A stretch of 64,000 nt of DNA from Pseudomonas prosekii (GTDB lineage Bacteria; Pseudomonadota; Gammaproteobacteria; Pseudomonadales; Pseudomonadaceae), in assembly GCF_900105155.1 (NCBI RefSeq), contig NZ_LT629762.1:5031501-5095500 (forward strand), given 5' to 3'. Below the pieces are notes generated by a model. The model saw nothing but the letters and a program-made list of their open reading frames with translations, searched no databases and was not told the origin of the DNA. The stretch's first letter is position 1, and every line of letters begins with the position of its first letter. The translations under genes and the position numbers were made by a program. Below, piece by piece: positions 27,134 to 34,390 of this stretch.

Positions 27134-28528
27134 TTACAACGCCTGCCAGCCGCCGCCGAGTGCCTTGTACAGTGCGATGCTTGCTTGCAGCCGCGACAAC
27201 CGCAGTTGCACATTCAAATCCTGCGCGGCGTACAGCGTGCGCTGTGTCTCAAGCACTGTCAGCAAATCCTCAGCGCCTTCCTGATAGCGGTTCTGCGCAA
27301 TGTTGAAGGCAGTTTGCGCCTGGCTCAGTTCTTCACTCTGCCACCGCCGTTGTTGGTCCAGCCCGTCAATGCTGTTCAGGGCTTTTTCGACGTCGGCGAA
27401 GCCATTGATGATTGCCCCGCGATAGATTTCCAGCAGTTCTGCCTGACGCGCCGTGGCTTTGTCGCGTTCGGCGCCGAGGCGGCCGTTGTTGAAGATCGGC
27501 GCCGCCAGCCCGGCAGTGAGGTTGTAGAACGGACTGCGCAACAGCTCGGCGGCGATGTTTGACCCTGAACCGAGACTGGCGCCGAGGGTCACCGCCGGCA
27601 GCATCGCCGCGCGGGCAACAGTGACGTCAGCTTGGGCGGCGGCCAGTTGCGCCTCGGCGCGGGCAATGTCGGGGCGACGGCTGAGCAACTCACTGGGCAC
27701 GCCTGTGCCGATCACTGGCCACTGCAGTTGATCGAAAGATTCGTCGATCGTCGCCAATTCCTGCACCGGCAAGCCGAGCAGGGCGGCGAGGCTGATCAGC
27801 GCGTCCTGGGCCTGTTGCTGCACCGTCGGCAGTTGCCGCTGCTGCGCCGCGACCAGGCTTTTCTGCTGCGCCAGTTCCAGCGCCGTGGCAGAGCCCGAAT
27901 CAAAGCGCGTTTGCACCAGCTTCAAAACGCTCTGGGCGTTGGCCAGATTGAGTTCGGCAATGCGTTTTTGCTCGCGTAACGACAACGCTTGCGCATAACT
28001 GTTGGCGACGCCGCTGAGCAACGTCAGCTCCACCGTCGCCTGATCAAATTCACTGGCCTTCAGCGCAAACTTCGCGCTGTCACGTGAGGCGCGCTGGCCG
28101 CCCCAGAAGTCGATTTCGTAACTGGCGCTGAGGTTGGCATCAAAGTAATCGACGGCCTTGTCGTTGTTGTCGACATCGAGCTGGCTGTAGCCATTGCCGC
28201 GTAACAGTTTTTGCCGATTGGCATTGGTCCCGGCCTTGATCTCCGGCAACTGCGAACCACCGGCAATCACCGTGCTCGCCTGCGCCTGACGCACCCGAGC
28301 GACCGCTGCCGCCAGGTCAAAACTGCCGACTTGCGCCTGTTCGATCAGACGATTGAGCTGCGGGCTGCCGAACTGCGTCCACCATTGCCGATTGCTCTGC
28401 GCGGTGCTTGGGCTGTGCGGCGATTGCCATGCGACGGGCGCCGTCACGCCGCTGTCCGGGCGCGGGGCAGGGCTGGCGCACGCGCCAAGCAGCAGGCAAA
28501 GGGTCAAGAGACTGAGTTGCGCTTTCAT
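27134..28528 (-). CDS. opmQ: Outer-membrane factor lipoprotein of the PvdRT pump
   Basis: A 464-aa TolC/NodT-type outer-membrane lipoprotein. The ATG at 28528 gives a lipoprotein signal with lipobox LLLGACAS; an in-frame extension to 28606 lies inside pvdT and lacks a site. Two OEP repeats are visible, with LIEQAQVGSFDLAAAVARVR in the first and LLSRRPDIARAEAQLAAAQA in the second. With PvdR and PvdT it forms a tripartite pump that exports newly made pyoverdine and recycles it from the periplasm. It begins 7 bp after the pvdT stop. Confidence 0.93.
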   Translation of the reverse strand: MKAQLSLLTLCLLLGACASPAPRPDSGVTAPVAWQSPHSPSTAQSNRQWWTQFGSPQLNRLIEQAQVGSFDLAAAVARVRQAQASTVIAGGSQLPEIKAGTNANRQKLLRGNGYSQLDVDNNDKAVDYFDANLSASYEIDFWGGQRASRDSAKFALKASEFDQATVELTLLSGVANSYAQALSLREQKRIAELNLANAQSVLKLVQTRFDSGSATALELAQQKSLVAAQQRQLPTVQQQAQDALISLAALLGLPVQELATIDESFDQLQWPVIGTGVPSELLSRRPDIARAEAQLAAAQADVTVARAAMLPAVTLGASLGSGSNIAAELLRSPFYNLTAGLAAPIFNNGRLGAERDKATARQAELLEIYRGAIINGFADVEKALNSIDGLDQQRRWQSEELSQAQTAFNIAQNRYQEGAEDLLTVLETQRTLYAAQDLNVQLRLSRLQASIALYKALGGGWQAL

Positions 28529-28535
28529 AGATCGA

Positions 28536-30509
28536 TCATTCACTGGTAAGGGCCGTGACCGGGTCGAGCCGGGCAGCTTTGCGGGCGGGCATGAAGCCGA
28601 AGACAACGCCGGTCACCAGCGCGCAACCGAAGGCGCCAAACACCGCCATCAAGGAAAACGCCACGGCGACTTCGCTGAGCACCAGCACGCCGCCGACGAT
28701 CAACGCCAAAGCAATTCCGGCCAACCCGCCAACCACCGAAAGCATCACCGCTTCAGTCAAAAACTGCCGCAGGATGTCGCGCTGACGAGCGCCGGTGGCC
28801 ATGCGAATGCCGATTTCGCGGGTGCGTTCGCGCACGGTCATGAGCATGATGTTCATCACGCCGATGCCGCCCACCAGCAGCGAAATCGCGGCAATCGAGC
28901 CGAGCATCAGTGACAAGGTATTCTGCGTGCGCGCTTCGGCCTGAATCATCGCCGCGTTGTTGGTCAGTTCGAAATCCTGCTTGCCGTTGTGCAGTTGCAG
29001 CATCAATTGTTTGATCGCGGTTTCCGCTTCCTTGACCTTGCGCGCGTCGGCGGCGGCAATCACCACGTATTCCGGATCGTGCGTGCCGAACAGACGCACG
29101 CTGGCCGCCGAATAGGGGATGGCGATGCGGTTGTCGCTGTCGGAATCGCCGGAGCTGGCGCCTTTCTCCGCGAGCACTCCAACCACTTGGAACGGCACGT
29201 TTTCGATCAGGATGTATTGGCCGATCGGGTTGGCGACATCCTTGAGCAATTTGGTCCGGACCTTGTGTCCGATCACCGCGACGGCGGCGGCGTTGCGTTC
29301 GTCGGCGTCAGTGAAATAGCTGCCCTGAACCACCGGCCAATTGAAGATCTGCGGGAAATTGGTGTCATTGCCGCCGACGTAACTCAGGTGGTCGACGTTG
29401 CCGAAGCGCACCCCCGCTTCCGCACCGTTGACCGGCATGATCCGCCGCACCTGCGGCAGGCTGGTCAGCGCGGCAACGTCGTCGAGGCTGACCACGCCGG
29501 GCGGCGTGCGCGGGTTTGGCGCCGAGCCGTTCAGGTAAATAATGTTCGAACCGAACGCGCCCATTTGCGCCATGACCTGGCGCTTGCTGCCTTCGCCGAC
29601 CGCCAGCATCACCACCACCGACGCCACGCCGATGATGATCCCGAGCAACGTCAGGGCGGTGCGGAACCGGTTGATCCACATCACCCGCCACGCCGCTTGC
29701 ACGGCATCCACCAGCTCGCCTTTCCAGGCGCCCGTGGCTTCGGCACCTTCGCTCAGGCGCTTGCGCAAATCCACCGCTTGCAGCGCGCCGGGGTTGGCCG
29801 AAGTTTGCGCTGCCGGGTCGTCGCGGGCGCTGTCGCTGATGATCAGGCCGTCGCGGATTTCGATGATGCGTTTGGCCCGCGCCGCGACTTCGCGGTCGTG
29901 GGTGATCAGGATCACCACGTGGCCCTGGCTCGCCAGTTCGTCGAGCAAAACCATCACCTCGGCGCCGCTGTGGCTGTCGAGGGCACCGGTCGGTTCGTCG
30001 GCGAGAATAATGTGGCCGCCGTTCATCAGCGCGCGAGCAATCGACACCCGTTGCTGCTGGCCGCCGGACAATTGGTGCGGACGGTTGCCGGTACGCGACG
30101 CGAGGCCGAGGCGGTCGAGCAGGGCGGCGGCGCGGGTGTGACGCTCGACGGCGGGCAAACCGGCGTAGATCGCCGGCATCTCGACGTTTTCCTGGGCCGA
30201 GCCCGACGGGATCAGGTGATAACCCTGGAACACAAACCCGAACGCTTCGCGGCGCAGCCAGGCCAGTTCATCGCTGTCGAGCCCGGCGACGTTTTCCCCG
30301 GCAAAGCGATACTCGCCGGAGGTTGGGCGGTCGAGGCAGCCGAGGATGTTCATCAGGGTCGATTTGCCCGAGCCGGAAGCGCCGACAATCGCTACGAACT
30401 CGCCGGCATGAATCGCCAGATCGATGCCGCGCAATACGTGAACTTCGGGTGAATCGCCGCCGCCGTAGGCTTTGCGGATGTCCTGCAGGTCGATCAGTGG
30501 CGTCTGCAT
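28536..30509 (-). CDS. pvdT: MacB-type ABC transporter of the pyoverdine pump
   Basis: A 657-aa fused protein. ATPase at residues 1-235 with Walker [10 protein letters not shown], signature [15 protein letters not shown] and Walker [13 protein letters not shown]. The MacB membrane part follows, with one helix near residue 285 ([20 protein letters not shown]), a large periplasmic domain (about 310-530) and three C-terminal helices ([60 protein letters not shown]). Works with PvdR and OpmQ. The ATG abuts the pvdR stop (TGAATG). Confidence 0.95.
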   Translation of the reverse strand: MQTPLIDLQDIRKAYGGGDSPEVHVLRGIDLAIHAGEFVAIVGASGSGKSTLMNILGCLDRPTSGEYRFAGENVAGLDSDELAWLRREAFGFVFQGYHLIPSGSAQENVEMPAIYAGLPAVERHTRAAALLDRLGLASRTGNRPHQLSGGQQQRVSIARALMNGGHIILADEPTGALDSHSGAEVMVLLDELASQGHVVILITHDREVAARAKRIIEIRDGLIISDSARDDPAAQTSANPGALQAVDLRKRLSEGAEATGAWKGELVDAVQAAWRVMWINRFRTALTLLGIIIGVASVVVMLAVGEGSKRQVMAQMGAFGSNIIYLNGSAPNPRTPPGVVSLDDVAALTSLPQVRRIMPVNGAEAGVRFGNVDHLSYVGGNDTNFPQIFNWPVVQGSYFTDADERNAAAVAVIGHKVRTKLLKDVANPIGQYILIENVPFQVVGVLAEKGASSGDSDSDNRIAIPYSAASVRLFGTHDPEYVVIAAADARKVKEAETAIKQLMLQLHNGKQDFELTNNAAMIQAEARTQNTLSLMLGSIAAISLLVGGIGVMNIMLMTVRERTREIGIRMATGARQRDILRQFLTEAVMLSVVGGLAGIALALIVGGVLVLSEVAVAFSLMAVFGAFGCALVTGVVFGFMPARKAARLDPVTALTSE

Positions 30510-31694
30510 TCAGCCGCCACTCCCGTCAGCCGGGCCGATCAACAGGTGATCGCCTTCCTCGAGGCCATCGACAATCTGCACCTTCAGCCGATCGCTGATG
30601 CCGGTGCGCACTTGCCGGGGTTGAATCGCGCCGTTTTTCGCGACCACTTGTGCGGTCTGGATGTTGGTCTGAGAGCTGGTCTGAGAGCTGGCCTGTAGCG
30701 CGGCAATCGGCGCGGTGAGGACATTTTTTGCCTGGTCAGCGACGAAGAATATTTGCGTGGTCATTTCTGCCATCAGGGCGTTGTCGGCGTTATCGACGTC
30801 GAGCAACACCGTGTACAGAACCACGCGGCCCGTGCCGCTTTTACTCGAACTGGCCGGGCTGCCGCCGCCCTGGCTGGTCTGGTCGAGCGGTTTCGGCGGG
30901 ATCGGCAGAATCTGCCGCACCGTGCTGTTCCAACGCCGGTTGCCGCCGCTGAGGGTGGTGAACCACGCGGTCATGCCCGGTTTGACGTGGCCGATATCCG
31001 CCTCGGAAACCTCGGCCCAGACGGTCATCGGCGACAGTTTGGCGATGCGCAGAATCAGCGGGGTTTGCTGCTGCGCGTTCAGCGTCTGGCCTTCGCGGGC
31101 ATCGAGCGCGACAACTGTGCCGCTCATGGGTGCATAAATGCGCGTGTAGCCGAGTTCGGCCTGATCGCTGCGCAAACTGGCCTGCGCTTGGCGAATCTGC
31201 GCCTGAAACATGTCAACCCGCGCCTGCGTCGCACGCAATTCGGCCTGAGCGGTTTGCACGTCTTCGGCGCGGGTGGCGCCGCCGGCCGCGAGGTTTTGCT
31301 GGCGCTGGAATTTCTGCCGCGCGAGTTCGTGCTGAGCCTTTTGCTCTTGCAGCTGCGCTTTGAGGTTGTCGATGGAGAAGCGTCCGGCGTCGAGTTTGGC
31401 CTGTTGGGTGGACGGATCGATTTCCACCAGCAGGTCGCCTTCCTTGACCACGTCGCCAACTTCCACGTGAATCTTCTGGATCTGCCCCGACGCCTGGGCG
31501 CCGACATCGACATAACGCCGCGGTTGCAAGGTGCCGAGCGCCGTGACGCTGCTTTCTATATCGCCGCGACTGACTTGCACCGTGGCAAATTGATCACGGC
31601 CCGGCGGCAGGATCTGCCACGCGGCAACGGCGATGACAGGGATCAGACACAGTGCAACAAGCAAGGCGCGTCGTGCGGTGCGGGGACGTTTCAT
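30510..31694 (-). CDS. pvdR: Periplasmic adaptor of the pyoverdine pump
   Basis: A 394-aa membrane-fusion protein. N-terminal membrane anchor (LLVALCLIPVIAVAAW), lipoyl-like half-motifs (GTLQPRRYVDVGAQASGQIQ and YAPMSGTVVALDAREGQTLN), a coiled-coil hairpin rich in Gln between them (about 105-170) and a beta-barrel region. Start at 31694 (GGAACCCTGC before ATG) replaces a longer frame that begins at 31745. A Gln/Thr/Ser-rich stretch near the C-terminus (QASSQTSSQTNIQTAQ) looks like a small internal repeat. First gene of pvdRT-opmQ. Confidence 0.93.
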   Translation of the reverse strand: MKRPRTARRALLVALCLIPVIAVAAWQILPPGRDQFATVQVSRGDIESSVTALGTLQPRRYVDVGAQASGQIQKIHVEVGDVVKEGDLLVEIDPSTQQAKLDAGRFSIDNLKAQLQEQKAQHELARQKFQRQQNLAAGGATRAEDVQTAQAELRATQARVDMFQAQIRQAQASLRSDQAELGYTRIYAPMSGTVVALDAREGQTLNAQQQTPLILRIAKLSPMTVWAEVSEADIGHVKPGMTAWFTTLSGGNRRWNSTVRQILPIPPKPLDQTSQGGGSPASSSKSGTGRVVLYTVLLDVDNADNALMAEMTTQIFFVADQAKNVLTAPIAALQASSQTSSQTNIQTAQVVAKNGAIQPRQVRTGISDRLKVQIVDGLEEGDHLLIGPADGSGG

Positions 31695-31801
31695 GCAGGG
31701 TTCCGGCCAATGGAAATCGGCCCGTCGCGCAGATGACGCACACAATCAGGCGACAGCTGGGCGCTGCCGCAGGGCGACAGAGACGGGGAGCTGTCCTGTA
31801 A

Positions 31802-31825
31802 ACGATGAAAGCAGCGACAAATTTA
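31802..31825 (-). promoter_or_regulatory. Iron-starvation (PvdS) box for pvdRT-opmQ
   Basis: Minus-strand TAAAT-N16-CGT with exact spacing, 108 bp upstream of the pvdR start, divergent from fpvI. Confidence 0.82.
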
Positions 31826-31892
31826 GCGCTGCCCGCGCCCAGCGGTTGGCGGCAAGTTGTCGGGCAAATCGAAACAACACTTTAAATCTATA

Positions 31893-31907
31893 TGAGAATT
31901 ACTATAA
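31893..31907 (+). promoter_or_regulatory. Fur-box-like sequence upstream of fpvI
   Basis: TGAGAATTACTATAA matches the 7-1-7 Fur pattern TGATAATnATTATCA at 12 of 14 fixed positions. It lies in an AT-rich stretch 99 bp before the fpvI start, where Fur repression in iron-rich cells would be expected. Confidence 0.7.
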
Positions 31908-32005
31908 ATTACGCACCTCGAACTGCCACTATCGTGCCACTGCCTGTTTTGGCTGGCGAAAATGTGGCTCAAGGACAGAAAACCGCACCCGTGCGGCCGG
32001 GAGTC

Positions 32006-32488
32006 ATGTTGGAAAACTACTATCGCGAGCTGGTGTGTTTCCTGAACGCCAAGCTGGGCAACCGTCAGGTCGCCGAAGATGTGGTGCATGACGCTTATGT
32101 GCGAGTGCTGGAACGTTCCAGCGAAACGCCGATCGAGCAGCCCCGGGCCTTCCTTTATCGCACTGCGCTGAATCTGGTGATCGACGATCATCGGCGCAAC
32201 TCGCTGCGCCAACTCGAATCGCTGGACGTGCTCGACACCGAAGAGCGCTATTTCACCCCATCGCCGCATACCAGTCTCGATCACGGCCAGCGCCTGGCCA
32301 TGTTGCAGCGCGCCTTGGCGGAATTGCCGGCGCTGTGCCGCGAAAGCTTTTTGCTGCGCAAGATTGAAGGCCTGTCGCACCCGGAGATTGCCGAGCATCT
32401 GGGGATTTCCCGCGCACTGGTCGAAAAACACATCGTCAACGCCATGAAACATTGCCGCGTGCGCATCAAGCAGTGGGACGCCCACTGA
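32006..32488 (+). CDS. fpvI: ECF sigma factor, FpvI type
   Basis: A 160-aa extracytoplasmic-function sigma factor of the iron-uptake (FecI-like) group. Sigma region 2 is seen in MLENYYRELVCFLN, DVVHDAYVRVLE and PRAFLYRTALNLVIDDHRR. Region 4 is seen in ALAELPALCRESFLLRKIEG and HPEIAEHLGISRALVEKHI. The ATG at 32006 follows GGGAG; an in-frame extension to 31892 would run through the Fur box. Position between pvdR and pvdA matches P. aeruginosa fpvI, whose product transcribes fpvA. No fpvR anti-sigma gene is present beside it. PvdS is a less likely identity because of position and family length. Confidence 0.88.
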   Translation: MLENYYRELVCFLNAKLGNRQVAEDVVHDAYVRVLERSSETPIEQPRAFLYRTALNLVIDDHRRNSLRQLESLDVLDTEERYFTPSPHTSLDHGQRLAMLQRALAELPALCRESFLLRKIEGLSHPEIAEHLGISRALVEKHIVNAMKHCRVRIKQWDAH

Positions 32489-32499
32489 TCTCTTCTCGC

Positions 32500-32523
32500 T
32501 AAATTTTTTTTCATTGTCCTCGT
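32500..32523 (+). promoter_or_regulatory. Iron-starvation (PvdS) box for pvdA
   Basis: TAAAT (32500-32504), 16 bases, CGT (32521-32523), 96 bp upstream of the pvdA ATG and just past the fpvI stop. Confidence 0.87.
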
Positions 32524-32619
32524 TCCTAATCAACAGACGACTTGCCGCGCTGCTCAAAGCCGACCGGGTCACATAGGCTTCCTCCCCTTGTTGAGGGGTT
32601 CATCCAGAGGACACTGGAA

Positions 32620-33957
32620 ATGACACAGGCAATTGCATCGCCCATCGTTCACGACCTGATCGGCATCGGTTTCGGCCCATCGAACCTGGCGCTGGCCATC
32701 GCCCTGCAAGAGCGCGGGCCGATTCAGGGTGAGCTGGATGTGCTGTTTCTCGACAAACAGGCCGACTACCGCTGGCACGGCAACACCCTGGTAACGCAGA
32801 GCGAATTGCAGATTTCCTTCCTCAAGGACCTGGTGACCCTGCGCAACCCGACCAGCCCGTATTCGTTCGTCAATTACCTCAAGCACCACGGGCGCCTGGT
32901 GGACTTCATCAACCTCGGCACTTTTTATCCGTGCCGCATGGAGTACAACGATTACCTGCGCTGGGTCGCCGGCCAGTTTGAAGCGCAGAGTCGTTACGGC
33001 GAAGAAGTGCTGACCATCGAGCCGGTGCTGCACAACCAGCAGGTCGAAGCGCTGCGCGTGATTTCGCGCGATACCCAAGGCCAGCAACACGTGCGCACCA
33101 CCCGTTCGGTGGTGGTCAGCGCCGGTGGCACGCCGCGTATTCCCGAAGCGTTCAAGGCGCTCAAGGATGACAGCCGCGTGTTCCACCACTCGCAATACCT
33201 GGCGCAAATGGCCAAGCAGCCGTGCGTGAACAATCAGCCGATGAGCATTGCGATCATCGGCGGCGGGCAGAGCGCGGCGGAAGCCTTTATCGATCTGAAC
33301 GACAGCTTCCCGTCGGTGCAAGTGGACATGATCCTGCGCGGCTCGGCGCTGAAACCGGCCGATGACAGCCCGTTCGTCAACGAAGTGTTCTCGCCGGAAT
33401 TCACCGACCTGGTGTTCCAGCAGGCCAACAGCGAGCGCGAGCGGCTGGTCAACGAGTACCACAACACCAACTATTCGGTGGTCGACATTGACCTGATCGA
33501 GCGCATCTACGGCATCTTCTATCGGCAGAAGGTTTCCGGGATTGCCCGTCACGCGTTCCGCACCTTGACCACTATCGAGAAAGCCACCGCCACCGAGCGC
33601 GGGATCGAGTTGGCGGTGCGCAACAACGCCACGGGTGAAGTGTCGGTTCGGCATTACGACGCGGTCGTGCTGGCCACCGGTTATGAGCGGCAGATGCACC
33701 GCAAACTGCTGGCGCCGCTGGAAGAATATCTGGGTGAATTTGAAGTTGATCGCAACTACAAGCTGATCACCGACGAGCGCTGCAAGGCTGGCATTTACAT
33801 GCAGGGCTTCTGCCAGGCGAGTCATGGTCTGAGCGACACCTTGCTGTCGATCCTGCCGATTCGCGCCGATGAAATTGCCGGCTCGCTGTACGAACACGAC
33901 AAATCCCGCGGCAAGGTGCGTTCGGTGAAGGATCTGTTGTTGGCGACTGCCAGCTGA
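32620..33957 (+). CDS. pvdA: L-ornithine N5-monooxygenase
   Basis: A 445-aa FAD- and NADPH-dependent enzyme that hydroxylates ornithine to supply N5-hydroxyornithine for the siderophore. Motifs: FAD site GIGFGPSNLALAI, NADPH site IIGGGQSAAEAFIDL, and the C-terminal ATGYERQMH of N-hydroxylating monooxygenases. Start at 32620 after AGAGGACACTGGAA; length fits the family (P. aeruginosa PvdA 443). Its presence implies at least one hydroxyornithine upstream in the peptide, since none of the modules in this window carries that code. Confidence 0.96.
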   Translation: MTQAIASPIVHDLIGIGFGPSNLALAIALQERGPIQGELDVLFLDKQADYRWHGNTLVTQSELQISFLKDLVTLRNPTSPYSFVNYLKHHGRLVDFINLGTFYPCRMEYNDYLRWVAGQFEAQSRYGEEVLTIEPVLHNQQVEALRVISRDTQGQQHVRTTRSVVVSAGGTPRIPEAFKALKDDSRVFHHSQYLAQMAKQPCVNNQPMSIAIIGGGQSAAEAFIDLNDSFPSVQVDMILRGSALKPADDSPFVNEVFSPEFTDLVFQQANSERERLVNEYHNTNYSVVDIDLIERIYGIFYRQKVSGIARHAFRTLTTIEKATATERGIELAVRNNATGEVSVRHYDAVVLATGYERQMHRKLLAPLEEYLGEFEVDRNYKLITDERCKAGIYMQGFCQASHGLSDTLLSILPIRADEIAGSLYEHDKSRGKVRSVKDLLLATAS

Positions 33958-33967
33958 ACCCCAATCC

Positions 33968-34013
33968 TGATCGTTCCCACGCTGCATTCCCGCGCAGAGC
34001 GTGGGAACGATCA
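33968..34013. repeat. 15-bp perfect inverted repeat after pvdA
   Basis: GATCGTTCCCACGCT (33969-33983) and AGCGTGGGAACGATC (33998-34012) form a hairpin with a 14-nt loop 11 bp after the pvdA stop. The GTTCCCACGCT unit is a common dispersed palindrome in Pseudomonas and may act as a terminator; no T run follows. Confidence 0.75.
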
Positions 34014-34390
34014 TCCTGAACCCTTCCTGAAGAACCCTCAAATTCTCCCGACCCCCCCGCCACAGAGCATTTACTCCCCGAAAATCGCGGCGTAAGCTTC
34101 GCCCGTTTTCATCCATTAGCGGAGACCCACAGTGGGTACTTGTTCGAGTGACAGTTGTCGGCCGGTTGCAGTAACCGGCATCTACTCGGCAAGCTGACGC
34201 GCAGGTTTTCGCTGCCGTTGCCTTGCTGAAAAGCGAGCAGCGGCATGCTGTTCACGGCCAGTTGCGGTCCGTGGCCCAATGCCCCTCTCATCGACACGTA
34301 ATCGTGTGATGCGCGACGTCCCCGTCGTCATCGCCGCGACTCAACACGCCTGCTCGACGGTTTCCCGGCTGACCCTGGGGGGCAACTGCC
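34014..34390 (+). promoter_or_regulatory. Structured 5' leader of mgtA
   Basis: This 377-bp gap lacks a conventional gene but looks structured. It has a GCCGGTT/AACCGGC stem with 5-nt loop (34161-34179) and a longer imperfect stem around GCTGCCG...CAGCGGC (about 34220-34246). A short reading frame sits at 34132-34197. A second small frame from 34280 runs across the mgtA start in another phase. The arrangement suggests leader-mediated (Mg2+-responsive) control like that of enterobacterial mgtA, but sequence similarity to a known leader was not recognised. Confidence 0.4.
34132..34197 (+). CDS. Possible 21-codon leader peptide upstream of mgtA
   Basis: A GTG start preceded by GCGGAGACCC opens a 21-residue frame (VGTCSSDSCRPVAVTGIYSA then Ser) that ends at TGA 34195-34197 and spans the first leader hairpin. 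No similarity to MgtL was recognised, and the frame could be fortuitous. Confidence 0.3.
   Translation: MGTCSSDSCRPVAVTGIYSAS

Noticed and set aside
32006..32488. The ECF sigma factor as PvdS rather than FpvI
   Set aside because: Position between pvdR and pvdA and the 160-residue length match FpvI; PvdS is longer and usually encoded elsewhere.
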